This document shows, piece by piece, positions 20,471 to 31,579 of a DNA stretch of 64,000 nt. Position numbers and translations under genes: made by a program. The stretch covers positions 62,001 to 126,000 of the forward strand of contig JAKEKT010000049.1 of the NCBI GenBank assembly GCA_021495925.1. The letters are read 5' to 3'. The notes below the pieces were generated by a model. That model was not told the DNA's origin, made no database searches, and worked only from the letters and a program-made list of their open reading frames with translations. Source of the stretch: Diplodia intermedia. Lineage: Eukaryota; Ascomycota; Dothideomycetes; Botryosphaeriales; Botryosphaeriaceae. The first letter of the stretch is position 1. Each line of letters begins with the position of its first letter.

Positions 20471-22918
20471 CCCAGGGCCGGCGGAGGAGGAAAGCGGCAC
20501 CGGGCCAGGTGTGGGGCATCACTGGCCGGGCAACGCCCCCGGCTAAACCCAATGCGGCAGAGGGTGCTCACCTGGGGGGCCCAGATGCGGGCACGCGCGT
20601 GGTCCGTGGGACGACGGCAGTGCCTCGTGGAAGGTCGCCGAACCACCGCGTGGCCGAACAGGCAGGCACGGAGGACCCTCCCCTTTCAGGCAGTGGCGGT
20701 TCCCGACAGCAGAGCCTGGGGGCTCAGCAGGGTGCGAATGTCTAGCAGGATATGGAGCTTTAGCAGCGCGGGCTCAGCGCATCGAGGGCTGTGGGTGTGC
20801 CACCACCAAGAGTTGCGCTGGCGATTGACGGTCTACAACATCCGAGAGGCATGACGGATAGCAAGTGACGCTGTTGCGGACGCGGTGAAAGCTGGTCGCG
20901 TTTCGAGCCAACTTGAAACACCACAGACACTGACGGCTCGGTAGACGAAGCTGCAGCCTCCTTGCGCTCACTTAAGGTGACTCCAGCCTCCCATCGGTTT
21001 AACAGTATCGCACTACCCCATGCCCTCCGTGACGACGCGCTCGAGCCTGAGCGGTACGCGCACCGCGCTACCCACGGCCTTCACGGCTTCGCAATGCGCG
21101 TTCGCACTGAAACCACCCACTTCTCTGATCACCTAACAACATCTTCGTTCGGTGACACCACTGGATTTGCTGAAGCCCGCCAACACTGCGGTCAGTGACG
21201 AGCGTCCTGAAAAGCATGCGAGAGCGCAGCCACGAGCTGACATCACAACAAGAATCAAGGACCGACCGCTCGACATGAACACCAGCCTGCCTCGAGCTTC
21301 TTGCCGCTGACAGTCGGAGCCTTTTTCACGATGAAGCGGCCCAAGCCTCTGCCCTCTCTGCCCACCCGGCTTGGCCAGCTAATTCACACGGACAGGGCTC
21401 ATGGACCGGCTCCTCCTCATCCACACCGTAAACGAAGCTCATACCGACGCGCAGCTACACCTTGAAACACTCCCTCAGCCTCCATCCAAGCATCTACGGA
21501 CAGGCCGAGCCGCAAGCACGCGCGCGATGCTACTTTGGTTTCCCTCCCCATACCTACAGACGTTGCGCGAATCGGGGTGAGCAAATCGCGCCTAGCTTCC
21601 TTCCGACACTGACAAGTCTCAGGTTCGGTTTTCCCCCAAGATACTCGCTCCTCACTCACTCATACACGCGCAGTTCTGATCTCAGCGCCTCGAGACAGCG
21701 CGAACGAATAGTCCCGACCTCCAGCTTCGCCTGACCGGCACAGAACACAACTGAAGGCGACACGAACGCTACCCGGTCCGTTCGAGGCATCCTCCACAAT
21801 CGTCAGGGACGAGGCTGCGGCACAGCGACCTGTCTTCCATCGGCTCACTACAACAACAGACTTGCGCATCGCTTACGCCGTGGATCGGTACAACGGGCAT
21901 GATGAACAAAAGCGGACGCCGGGTGTGAGAGCGGTGATGACATACTGGACATCGGTTTTCCATCATCTCAAGTCGGCTGATCTTCAAGGGCCTGGTGCAC
22001 ATGGCTCTGTCGAAGCCTTTACCGGGCCCGAGCCGGTGGCGGAAGTGAAGTTGCTCGCCGTGGCCGCTCGATCAGGAACGATTTGCTGCTCAGTAGTAGC
22101 ACCAACTGCCCCTACTTGCCATGCGTGGGGGGCGCTAAGCCCGTATGCAAGGTATGATCTGACAGTCCCATCTTTCGATCCGGCCAGGGGTGCATGCCGG
22201 CAATCGCGTGTCTCTACCGCACAGTCTAGATGCTGTCCACTTTCTTTGATTCCATTGCCGAAGCCGTCCGGCAGGTACCCGTCGTTTTTGATGCCATTTC
22301 GGTGTGGTTGGTTGCCGACAACATTGCGTCCCAGATGAGAAAATAGGAGCTTGTCGAAGCCTGGCGGCCATTTCCATCTCATGCGGTCGACTGAGCGAGC
22401 GCCAAGCTCGAGATTACTGTCGTGAGCTTGACATTCAAGCCAAGGGTGGAGGAGGAATAACAGACCAAACCCCTTCGCTTTGCTGGCAAAACAGTGGTGA
22501 GTATCGCAGGTCACAGTCGAGCGCTGAATGCCCACGCTCAGCCAAAGAAAAGCGTACGAAACGACTTCACTACCCCACAGCCAACCCACAAGGTATCTGG
22601 AGTCCTACCACTGAGAGCTTCCAGTCATGCTAACCATGCATACGTGACGGTGACGGCGACAGAAGCAAGGGTGTAAATAAGACAGCGCAAGCACAGGCGA
22701 CACAGCTAAGTATCTGAAGACCAAGCAGCAAGTGCGGCAGGCAGGCTAACAAACAGAGCGAAATCACGACTACCAAAGCCTCCCAACTGCCAATTGCCGC
22801 AGCCAATCGAACGAACACGGCCACCCATCCCAAGCCGGTGCCCGCCCCTACTACGCCCACAAACTGTTCTTCAGCCTTGAGTAATCCCGCCCTCCGCCAA
22901 CGCCACCCCACACCCCAA
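20471..22918. other. gene-poor stretch between U2 promoter and permease
   Basis: The first 300 bp are GC-rich and form the U2 upstream region. The rest has only unrecognised short frames; a 201-codon one on the minus strand (22589-21984) shows no domain and reads like chance. Confidence 0.4.
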
Positions 22919-24870
22919 TCACCCCGTCGGCGAACCGCACGAAAAGGGTCTAATATCCGCCCCAGCATACTGCCTCATCATAGAAACGCCACTCGCATAA
23001 ACCCCCAACACCGCCGTCGCCGCAGCACCAGCAGCATAAACGAGATACACCGAGTTAACAAGCCAGCGCCTCCGATACGCCCTGGCCCAGCGCCTCCAGC
23101 CCCTCTCCCCGCCTTCTCTCCCCCTCAAGACACGGCCCGCGGTCGCCGGATCGAAGCCCTCTTCGCCGGGGGCGTCGTCAGTCAAGCAATTAAACCCCAC
23201 CGCCAGCAGGGGCGGAAAGGTATACGAGAACTGCAGCACCATCGCAGCGCCGACGAAAGCGGCGAGGAACGAGACCTGCGGCACGGCGGCGGCGAGGGCG
23301 AAGGCGGCGGTCCAGTAGACGGGGACGAGGGCGGCGCGGAAGAGGCGGGTGCCGGCGCGGGACTCGAGGGCGGGGAGCCTCACGAAGCTGTTGCTGAGGC
23401 CGACGTTGGCGTACAGCACCTTGATGCCGATGTTGCCGTACAGGCACGCGGCGACGAGGCCGGTGGCGAGGGCGAGGACGTTGCCGACGGTCTGCCATGC
23501 GTACGGGGTGATGCCCTGGTAGGCGGGGTTGTATGCGAACTGCCCCTGCGCGCTGTATACGGCGAGGCCGAAGGCGATGTAGCAGGTGAAGATGAATGTG
23601 TCGGCTACGATGAGGCCTTTCCAGAAGTCCCACCTGCATTCGTTCGACTCTTTTGTTAGATGGTGAGGGGGGTTGGTTTGTGCAGTACGACGACTTACGG
23701 CCTGCGCATCTCGGCCATCAGCTCGCAGAACATTGTCGCGCCGCCGTAGGAATAGACGGCTTGCATCAGGCCGTTGATGTTGTCGATGAAGGTCAGGTCG
23801 GACGGGGCGCCTGCGCTGGTCTTGACGGGGCCCTGCGGGATCTGGTAGCTTGCATACACGGCTTCGTAGTTCGGAGGGCTGTTGGCGACGATGCCCATGG
23901 TCATGAGGATGACGAAGACGTTCAGCCAAACGGAGAGGTTGGCGATGTAACCGAACTTCTGCATCGTCCGGATCTGGCCGACGATGAAGCCGGCCACGGT
24001 GAAGACGACCAAGCATGCCGTGAAGCAGAGAGCCTTTGAGCCATTTGGCCCTTGGGACAACTGGGACAGACTCTGCCCATTCGTAACAATCAGGAGCGTG
24101 ACTCCCAGGAAGAACTGACCGCTCTGCAAGATGTTGATGATGTAGCGGAACCAGTTGCCATAGATGCGGAAGCCCAGGTCGCCGTAGTTTTTGACGGGAT
24201 ATTTGTCTGAATCGAGACCCAGAAACTGCCACCAGAGCAGAACGCCGGAGCTTTGCGTGTCAGCGCATGAAGACGTGGACAGCAAGGGCGTACTAACAAG
24301 CCCGCCAGGGCAGCAAATACAAAATACAGGGCGATGCCGGGGCCATAGCCGAGCTGGCTAAATGCCCATGGAACGGAAAAGGGACCCAGGATGTCGGTAG
24401 TGATGAGGTAAAACACAGCGCCTGGTGCAGCTCAGTCAATGCGCGACAGACAACGATGCGAGGGGGGTACCCCAGGTGGCAGTCCGAGCTGCGCGGGAGG
24501 CGTGATGCCACTCGTAGTCGGAGATGATGCCGAACGTGTCTGGCGGCGCTTCTTCAGGTTTCTTGTTGTCGCCATGGGTCTGCGCCTGGGCAGGGGGTGC
24601 GGTCACAGCCTCGGGGGCGCCCGAGACGGTCACCTGTTGCTTCCTGCCGCTCAGAACAGAGAACAGCGAGCTCATGCCGCGCCCCTTGGTGGAGAGGGTC
24701 TTCTCGTAGTTGCGGGTCCAGTTGGCGTAGTACAGGTACTCCTCGAAAGAGACATTCGGGTCGTGGCCGTAGTCAGCGTGCAGGATCGACTGCTCGATCT
24801 GTGTCTCACGGGCCTCCTTGCTGAGGCGTGGGTCCCGGGCGTCCGCAGCCATTGCCAAGCTCGTCGCCAT
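22919..24870 (-). CDS. amino-acid permease, Aa_trans (AAAP) family, 596 aa, 4 exons
   Basis: A polytopic plasma- or vacuolar-membrane transporter that moves amino acids with protons. Exons: 24870-24471, 24421-24298, 24250-23699 and 23633-22919; introns are 49, 47 and 65 bp with good donors, and the joined frame closes exactly. The hydrophilic N-terminus (about 135 residues) leads into the family's characteristic start, with AVFYLITTDILGPFSVPWAF as first membrane helix and a GYG turn. About ten further helices follow, including PYAWQTVGNVLALATGLVA and GNIGIKVLYAN. The fold resembles N. crassa Mtr, a neutral and aromatic amino-acid permease, but substrate cannot be read from sequence. ATG at 24870 is chosen; a second Met lies six codons later. 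It is on the same strand as the nitrilase upstream. Confidence 0.85.
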
Positions 24871-25396
24871 GGTGGAATGCGAGATCGCCAAGAAAGCTTA
24901 GCTACGCAGGGCTGGAGAGCGTGGTTGTGGGCTGGACTGCACCGGGGGCCGCGTCGAATATGAAGAGAAGGGGCAGGTCGCACATGGCGGGGCCCTGCTG
25001 TGCTGGCACCTGCCGAGTCTGGAAATGTCTTACCAAATGTCTTATCATCCGTCAGCGACGCTTCCCGCTGTCCCTGACGTTGGGGGGTTCATCGGGCCTG
25101 GGGCGGGCCAAACGGATTCAATGGAGATAGGTGCGGGCTGCTGTTTTGATCTGCAAGCATGGCAGATAACGGGCATGTGGGTGCAAGGATCACCAGCGCA
25201 GCAAGTGGGGGACGTCATGATCGGGCATTCGACGCACCATCTTTGCGCATCGCATACGAGCAAGCAAAACGGAGGACTCGCGACTGCAGATATGTATCGA
25301 TGTGTGGGGCGTCCAGTGATGCGTAGCATACCTTTTCCCTGCCAGCTTCCTCCTCGAGCGTGGCTGATCGACGTGCATGCATGTCGTACACCGGCT
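24871..25396. other. intergenic, permease promoter
   Basis: 526 bp between the nitrilase stop and the permease start, both on the minus strand. No further gene or clear TATA box is seen. Confidence 0.5.
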
Positions 25397-26446
25397 TCAA
25401 TCCCGCAGCGTGATAGGCTCCCTCCGCGTCCTGTCCACCTTGAGGTCGAAAATGTCGAGCCGCTGATACCCGCCCACCACATCGTGATACTGCTTGCCCT
25501 CCACACACTTCCCGAGGTCCAGATCCGCGTACAGGATCCCTTCCTCGGCCTGCAGGTAGTCCTTCTCCTCCTTGACGCCCTCCCGGACCGTGAACCCAGC
25601 AACCGGCGCCCCCGTGGGATCCAAAAACATGGACGCGCCGCGAGGCGAATGGTCGATGATCCTGCGCACCAAGTCCGGATCGCTGCACGCCGACACGATT
25701 GCCTCCACCGCAGCCTCGTCCAGATAACCGGCGCACAGCACGCCGAAGCACTTCGCCTCGAAGCAGTGCGCCGCCGCGCGCGTCCTGTTAGCCGCGACGT
25801 TGTCGTAATTCTTCGCGCCACCCGTCGTCGTCGGATCCCTCGTCGGCCAGATGGGCGGCCAGGCGGAAACGTGCAGCTGCTCGCCCTGCGCCATGAGGGC
25901 GTAGCGCGCGAGCGGGTTCGTGTTCTCGCCGCAGATCAGCGCGCCGAGCTTGCAGCGGCCGGCGCCCGCGACGATGTCGACGACGCGCAGGCCGTGGCCG
26001 TCGCCGGGGCTCCACGTCAGCTTCTCGAAGAAGGTGGGCATCATCTTGCGGTGGTGGACGAGCACGCTCCCGTCGCCATCATCGCCGCCGCCAATGATGA
26101 GGTTCGCGTTGAACAGGGTCGCGCTGCTGTACCGCACCTTTTCCGACACGCCGACGCTGACGGCGACGCCCCTCTCGCGGGCGGCGGCGCGGATGGCGGC
26201 CACCTCGTCGCCGTCGGCGTAGACGGACTCGCGCGCCATGCGCGCGAAGAGGTCGTGGTTCTCGGTCGGGGCCAGCATCGAGCTCCACAGGGGGAAGGCC
26301 GGGATGTAGGTTTCGGGGAAGACGACGAGGTGGGCTCCGTTGCTGGCGGCTTCGTGGATGAGCCGGATGCATTTCTTGGTCGTCTCCGCGGCCGACAGCA
26401 CGACGGGCGATGCGTGGCAGGCGGCGACTCGGATTGGCTCGCTCAT
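25397..26446 (-). CDS. nitrilase superfamily enzyme, 349 aa, single exon
   Basis: Nitrilases hydrolyse R-C#N to the acid and ammonia; close relatives are cyanide hydratases. All three catalytic residues are visible: Glu45 in VVFPETYIP, Lys134 in HHRKMMPT, and Cys172 in LICGENTNPLARYAL. Length fits the family. The CGEN form after the cysteine, followed by MAQGEQLHVS, resembles bacterial and fungal aliphatic-type nitrilases more than the CWEN type of plant arylacetonitrilases. That assignment is tentative. It is intronless with ATG at 26446. The amino-acid permease lies downstream on the same strand and an aldo/keto reductase starts divergently 1.25 kb away, a combination that could serve nitrile or amino-acid breakdown, though no shared control site was found. 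Confidence 0.92.
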   Translation of the reverse strand: MSEPIRVAACHASPVVLSAAETTKKCIRLIHEAASNGAHLVVFPETYIPAFPLWSSMLAPTENHDLFARMARESVYADGDEVAAIRAAARERGVAVSVGVSEKVRYSSATLFNANLIIGGGDDGDGSVLVHHRKMMPTFFEKLTWSPGDGHGLRVVDIVAGAGRCKLGALICGENTNPLARYALMAQGEQLHVSAWPPIWPTRDPTTTGGAKNYDNVAANRTRAAAHCFEAKCFGVLCAGYLDEAAVEAIVSACSDPDLVRRIIDHSPRGASMFLDPTGAPVAGFTVREGVKEEKDYLQAEEGILYADLDLGKCVEGKQYHDVVGGYQRLDIFDLKVDRTRREPITLRD

Positions 26447-27697
26447 CTCTGACTGCGAGAAGTTCCTGGGTTTTTCTTGAGGTCGGATTTAGATTGCTCG
26501 AGGGATTAAATAGGGTGAGACTTGGATCAATGCGGGGAAGCTTGGCAAGTAAGCAGATGCCAATTCTCACCAACAGCCACGAGGCTCAAGAGAAAGATTC
26601 GAGAATGAGTTAGTAACGGTCTTCTGTATCCAAGATTGCTCACCTAAATGGCACATACGAACCTCCCGTTTGGTCTAATGGGCTAGATACTAAACGGCAA
26701 ACTCCTTTCACGCAGAGCAAGATGTCGACGTTGGTCGGAAGTCTACCAAGGCATCACGATCGTAACGGAATTGTGTCGTAGTCAGCTATTCCGCAGCAGA
26801 AGATGTCGAAGCTGACAATACACGTCAAGTCTGGGACGGTAGTTGCACACGAAGGAGTCGGCCATCCAATGATAAGCTCGGCTTACGTCCCATCTTTCGC
26901 TTCGTGCTCAGCTTCCTCAGCCGCAAACGCACGGCCTCCGATCCTAGGAACTGTGCCTGTGTAAGTGGATTGCCATCAGGCGTTGCAGGCGCACACAACA
27001 ACAGACAAAGATAGACAAGCAGAAGCCTAGACGCGGCGGCCGGGGCGTATCGGAGAGCGCGGGCGCTGCTTATCAGGCGGGCCGACCTCGTACGTAGCCA
27101 GACGGCGGCTCCGGCCCTCTCGCTCGCTCGCTCGTGTCCCATTTTTCGATCGAACCACCGCCAGCGGCCCGAGCCCGAGCCCGGTGTGGCTGGCGCCCGT
27201 TTCCGAGCATCGGACAGGGCGTTTTCTTTGTGAAATGAAGTGGGCTGACCTCACACGTTGGAAGCAGCTGTTTCGAGGTGACATCTCGGTTGCGCCGCCC
27301 CCCACCCACTCTCGGTGGTGGTGTGTACCTACCCAGCTGATTTGTGCAGCTCGCCAGGCGCGCGCGCGTCATCGCAGCTTTGCATTTTAAGGCAACTTAC
27401 GCGCCGTCCCCTTCACCACACTCCCTTTTCCGATTCCATCGCCAAGCCAGCGCGCTTGTCTTTTCCCCTACCACCAAGACAAACCGTCGATAGCACCTGA
27501 GCACCCGTCCAGCGACTTCTAACGCAAACCAGCCACTCACACCAGACAACCGGGGGCATATCAGACCACCCGAGAGAAAACAACAACAAAAACAACAACA
27601 ACCCAACAAACCAACCACCAGATAGAAAAGAGAGCCCCAACACCCAAGACCCAGGCCACCAAAAAAAAAAGGAAAGAAAGAGAAAACGCCCACCACC
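26447..27697. other. intergenic divergent promoter region
   Basis: 1.25 kb between the start codons of the nitrilase (minus) and the aldo/keto reductase (plus). The last 200 bp before the reductase are A/C-rich with AACAACAA repeats and an A10 run, typical of a fungal 5' UTR. No other gene is seen. Confidence 0.5.
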
Positions 27698-29694
27698 ATG
27701 TCCCCAAACAACCCACGACACAACCAGCAACCAGACGACCAGCAGCCGCCGCGCCGCGCCCACGTCAACACCATGACCGACACCATCATCGCCAACCTGC
27801 CCGAGGCGGGGCTGCGGTCCGTCATGCGCGCGCTGCTGAGCTTCCACCCGGAGCTGACGTCCGGCCTGGAGCTGGAGACGGAAAAGTACCTGCTGCGGAC
27901 CAACGACGACGAAAACGACAACGGCCGGCCCGCGGCCGAGCTGCAGAAGCGCGTGCGCTGCATGCTGGGCTGCGGCATGGCGTTTGAGAGCGTGGGCGCG
28001 CTGGGCGCGCTGGTGGATCGGTTCAGGGGGCGGGTGGAGAGGGGGGATGAGGGGGGGTTGGATGGGCGCCGGGAGGTGGATGGGCGGCAGCAGCGGGGCC
28101 GGGGAGAGGGGCGGGAGGGGAAGGGGGAAGATGAGGAGGAGGACGACGACGAGGTTACCGCGGAGTCGGTCGAGGGCGACCTGATCCAGGCGACGACGGC
28201 CATGGAGAAGGAGCTCGTGACGGCCGAGGGGTCGCGCACGCTGTCCGACTACGAGAAGCACTTCGTGCAGGGCCTCATCAGCAGCCTGCAGGCGTGCCGC
28301 CGCGCCTACGACAATGCTGCTCGTCCGGGCGACAACAGCAACAAGGCCTTCCCGTTCGCGAGGGGTCTCGCGGCGCTGAAGGCGCTGGACGCCGAGGACG
28401 AGGCGCACCACGCGCACGCCGAGGACCTGGGCCTGATCGAGCTGACGCCCTTCGCGGCGTGCGGCGACGACGCGGGCCGGCTGGAGACGTTTTGCGTCGG
28501 CGGGCGCGCCGTGCCGCGCCTGTTCGGCGGCCTGTGGCAGCTGTCCGGGCCGGCCTGGGGCACCGCGCCGCAGGCCCGCATCGTCGACCACTTCACCAAC
28601 TACGTCGACTGGGGCTTCACCGCGTACGACATGGCGGACCACTACGGCGACGCCGAGATTGTATTTGTACGCCCCCGATTTGCCGGGTTCGGCCTGCCTG
28701 CCGGAGAAGCACTGACGGGTTGAGTGTGTGTTTAGGGGAAATTCCGCGCCGCCTGCTCGCATCCGGAGATTTTGTTCGCGGCGACCAAGTATTGCGTCTT
28801 CAATCCGGTGGTGATCACGCCGGCGGTCGTGCATGCCAACGTCTCCGAGAGGTGTCGGAGGCTGCAGACTGATAAGTTGGATCTGCTCCAGTTCCACTGG
28901 CAAAATGTAAGTTGAACATGGAATGCATGGGTTGAGACAGGCCTTCTGACTGTCCATCAGTATCACGATCCTCAATATGTCGAGGCCCTGAAGCTCCTCG
29001 AGACAGACCCCCGCGTCTCGAACCTTGGTCTCTGCAACTTCGACACCGAGCACATGGAGATAGTCCTCCGCGAAGGCGTCCAAATAAAGACGAACCAAGT
29101 CCAGGTATGCTCGTCCCCCTTTGTATTGGGCATGTTCCACTCATCAGGTCCACAGTTCTCCATCATCGATTCTCGCCCTACCGTGAAAATGGCGGCAGTC
29201 TGCGAGTCGTACAACGTCAAGCTGCTGACTTACGGCACTCTGGTATGGCCCCCCCAACTCGAGTACTTCCCGGCCCAACTAACAAGAAAAACCAGTGTGG
29301 CGGTTTCCTTGCCGACCAGTGGCTGGACCAGCCGGAACCCGAGCCCTTCCATTGGGAAATGACGCCGAGCCAGCGAAAGTATCGCGAGGCTATCCTCACG
29401 TGGGGCAACTGGGCGCTGTTCCAGGCCCTGCTCCACACGCTTGCCGCCATCGGAAATAAGCACGGAGTTAGCATTTCCAATGTTGCGACGCGATGGGTGC
29501 TTGACTTCCCGTATGTGGGCGCCGTGATTGTTGGGTCGAGGATGGGAATCAGCGAATGGGCCGACGACAACTTTGCCGCGTACGGTTGGAGTCTGGACGA
29601 AGAGGACCGGGATAACATTGAGAAAGTATTGGCGCAGAGCAACAGAGATAAGATGGTCGAGGCCATGGGCGACTGCGGAGGAGAGTACAGGTAA
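27698..29694 (+). CDS. aldo/keto reductase with long N-terminal extension, 589 aa, 5 exons
   Basis: A NAD(P)H-dependent carbonyl reductase of the AKR barrel type. Exons: 27698-28666, 28736-28906, 28961-29104, 29156-29242 and 29296-29694; all joins keep frame. The catalytic tetrad is complete: Asp311 and Tyr316 in YDMADHYG, Lys341 in FAATKYC, His377 in LLQFHW. The cofactor end is marked by VGAVIVGSRMG near the C-terminus. What is unusual is the first 270 or so residues. A compact segment (TDTIIANLPEAGLRSVMRAL onward) with a CMLGCG pair is followed by a Gly/Arg/Asp/Glu-rich linker (about 110-155) and a further helical stretch. I do not recognise this part. A second ATG at 27773 (MTDTIIANLP) may be the true start. 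It converges with the isomerase gene 135 bp downstream. Confidence 0.85.
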
Positions 29695-29829
29695 CATGGA
29701 GGCTTACCATGACATAGAAACGGAAAGATACAATTGCTCGGATAGAATAGAAATAGATACTCGCGTAGATTCATTACGAAAATCTCTGCTCAAGTCTAAT
29801 GAAAGTTTCCCCAAACCGTCTAGGTGTAC

Positions 29830-30709
29830 TTACAACTTGTGCTTCTTCTCTCCGCTCGCCAGTTTCCTGAACTCCTCTTGCGGGATGCCTGCCGCGAATC
29901 TCTCCAGCCCACCGAACACCTCCTCCACGTTTTGCTTGTCAAAGTTGTCCCTCTCCGGCTTCCGGATCAGTGCCTTGATCCCCAACAGACTGTCCTGGTT
30001 CAAGTGGCTGCCCAATCGGTCATCAATCTCCGCCAGCACTGCATCCCTGAATCTGTCGCCATCACCCTTCGCGTCGATGATCTTATTCACAAATCCTGTC
30101 CGTTCCAGCTCATCGGCCGAGATCTTCTTGCTCATGATGAGTGCCTCGTTGGCCTTGGAAATGCCGAGGCGCTGGACGAAGGCCCGGGAGGCGCCGCCCT
30201 CGGCGACGAGGCCGAGCGAGGAGAAAGGGGTGAGGATGTAGGCAGAAGGCGTGGCGTAAATGAAGTCGGAGAAGGCAACAAGGGCCGCCGAGAGGCCGAC
30301 GGCTGGGCCGTTTAGGCCGGTGATGAGGATTTTGGGGTGGGTGTAAAAGGCGCGCGTAACGAAGAGGTTGTTGGAGACGAAGTTCTTCAGCCAGTGACGG
30401 GTGACGTCGCTTTCAGCTTCTGGCGTAGAGCGAGAGATGGACACATCGGCGCCGCTATAGAAAAGAAGGTCAGTGAGGGTTGAGACACAGAAAGGAGGGG
30501 GGAGAGATGTACGCAGAGAAGAAACGGCCCTTGGCGGTGAGGAGGGTGATGTAGATGTCATCGCGTTTGGCGATCTCGTTGAGCAGCTGGGCGATGCGGT
30601 AGTATAGGTCCTGGGACAGAGCATTGAGCTTCTTCTCCTGGTTGAGGGTGATGATGGCGATCTTCCCGCGGATCTCAAGGGTCACGGCCTGGGTGGGATC
30701 GACGGACAT
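29830..30709 (-). CDS. peroxisomal delta3,delta2-enoyl-CoA isomerase-like protein, 273 aa
   Basis: A crotonase-fold enzyme of unsaturated fatty-acid beta-oxidation that shifts a 3-enoyl-CoA double bond to the 2 position. Exons 30709-30513 and 30454-29830 join in frame across a 58-bp intron with branch site ACTGACC. Crotonase features: a GRFFSAGADVS oxyanion-hole segment (residues 61-71) and GLNGPAVGLSAALV. Glu151 in GLVAEGGAS corresponds to the catalytic Glu of yeast Eci1, and the second Glu typical of hydratases is not apparent, favouring isomerase. The protein ends HKL, a non-standard peroxisomal PTS1-like tripeptide (yeast Eci1 ends HRL). The ATG at 30709 gives the family's normal N-terminus; upstream in-frame sequence is not conserved-looking. 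Confidence 0.85.
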
Positions 30710-31103
30710 GATGAAAGACGCGGTGGAAATCCAGTTTTGGTCAGGGGCGAGGGGATAGCAGGCTCGAAAAGGGCAGAGTCCGGGGAATCCGGGGGTTATA
30801 TGGAGGCCTCCGGCTACATGCTGGCGAAGGTGACGCGCCAGGGCAGCGGCCAACCGAGCGCGATTAGTGAAGCGTGGAGAACCGAGGCAAATCCCCAGAT
30901 TGAGCTTATCGCCGCGCATCATTGTTTCGCCGACGCCTATCGGCCAGCGCTGCCGAATGGTGCGGCATGTGCGGCCGCTGATGCGCGCCATCATTCGAGG
31001 CCCGGCGCATCGCCGCCGCTGCCATTCGCCGCCGCTCTTCACGCCGAACAACCCACCACCCGACACAGCTGCCTCCAACTCCGCCGCCCTTCACCCCGCA
31101 ACA
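30710..31103. promoter_or_regulatory. divergent promoter, isomerase / PET100
   Basis: 394 bp between divergent start codons. GC-rich, with GCGCCGC-type repeats and no clear TATA box; no other gene. Confidence 0.45.
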
Positions 31104-31419
31104 ATGGCCGGCCCTAATCTCGAGATTTTCAAGGTATCGCCGCGCTGAATCACATGCCATGCGCCATCTCGGGACTCACGAGTGCTTGCAGTTCGGCCTC
31201 TACATCCTCTTTCCCATCGGCTACATGTACTACTTCGGCACAAATCTTGAGGAGCGCTTCACCGTCCCCGATTTCTGGCCCAAGGAGGGGCAGACCCACA
31301 AGATTCCCTATGAGAAGGACGAAATCCAGTCGGAGCTTGCGAGGTTGAGGGCGAGGCGTTTGGCTCTGCGTGACCAGAGACTGGCAAACGAGGGCGAAAA
31401 CGCGTCGCAGGAGTCGTGA
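31104..31419 (+). CDS. PET100: PET100-like cytochrome c oxidase assembly protein, 85 aa, 2 exons
   Basis: Pet100 is a small mitochondrial inner-membrane protein needed for a late step of complex IV assembly. Exon 1 (31104-31133) encodes MAGPNLEIFK, and exon 2 (31192-31419) continues FGLYILFPIGYMYYFGTNLE. That single membrane segment, followed by RFTVPDFWP and a charged C-terminal helix ending in LRARRLALRDQ, is the Pet100 pattern. The 58-bp intron splits the protein right before the membrane segment. The size fits the human (73 aa) and yeast (111 aa) proteins. It is tail to tail with the TACO1 homologue, another complex IV factor. Confidence 0.85.
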
Positions 31420-31579
31420 GATACCCATTGGGATTGCGCCACACAACTGAGCCATCAGGCAGCGAGCGGATTGGCTGCATAAAAATTGCATTCACGGCGT
31501 TCGTAGGGGAATTCTGGGTAGCAGCATGGAACGGGAGTCATATGTCTACACTATTGTACAGCTTTCTACACTCACCCGT

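Noticed and set aside
21984..22589. 201-codon minus-strand frame
   Set aside because: No recognisable domain or neighbouring exon; composition irregular.
26670..26720. A-box-like TGGTCTAATGG suggesting a tRNA gene
   Set aside because: No B box within the expected distance and no acceptor stem.
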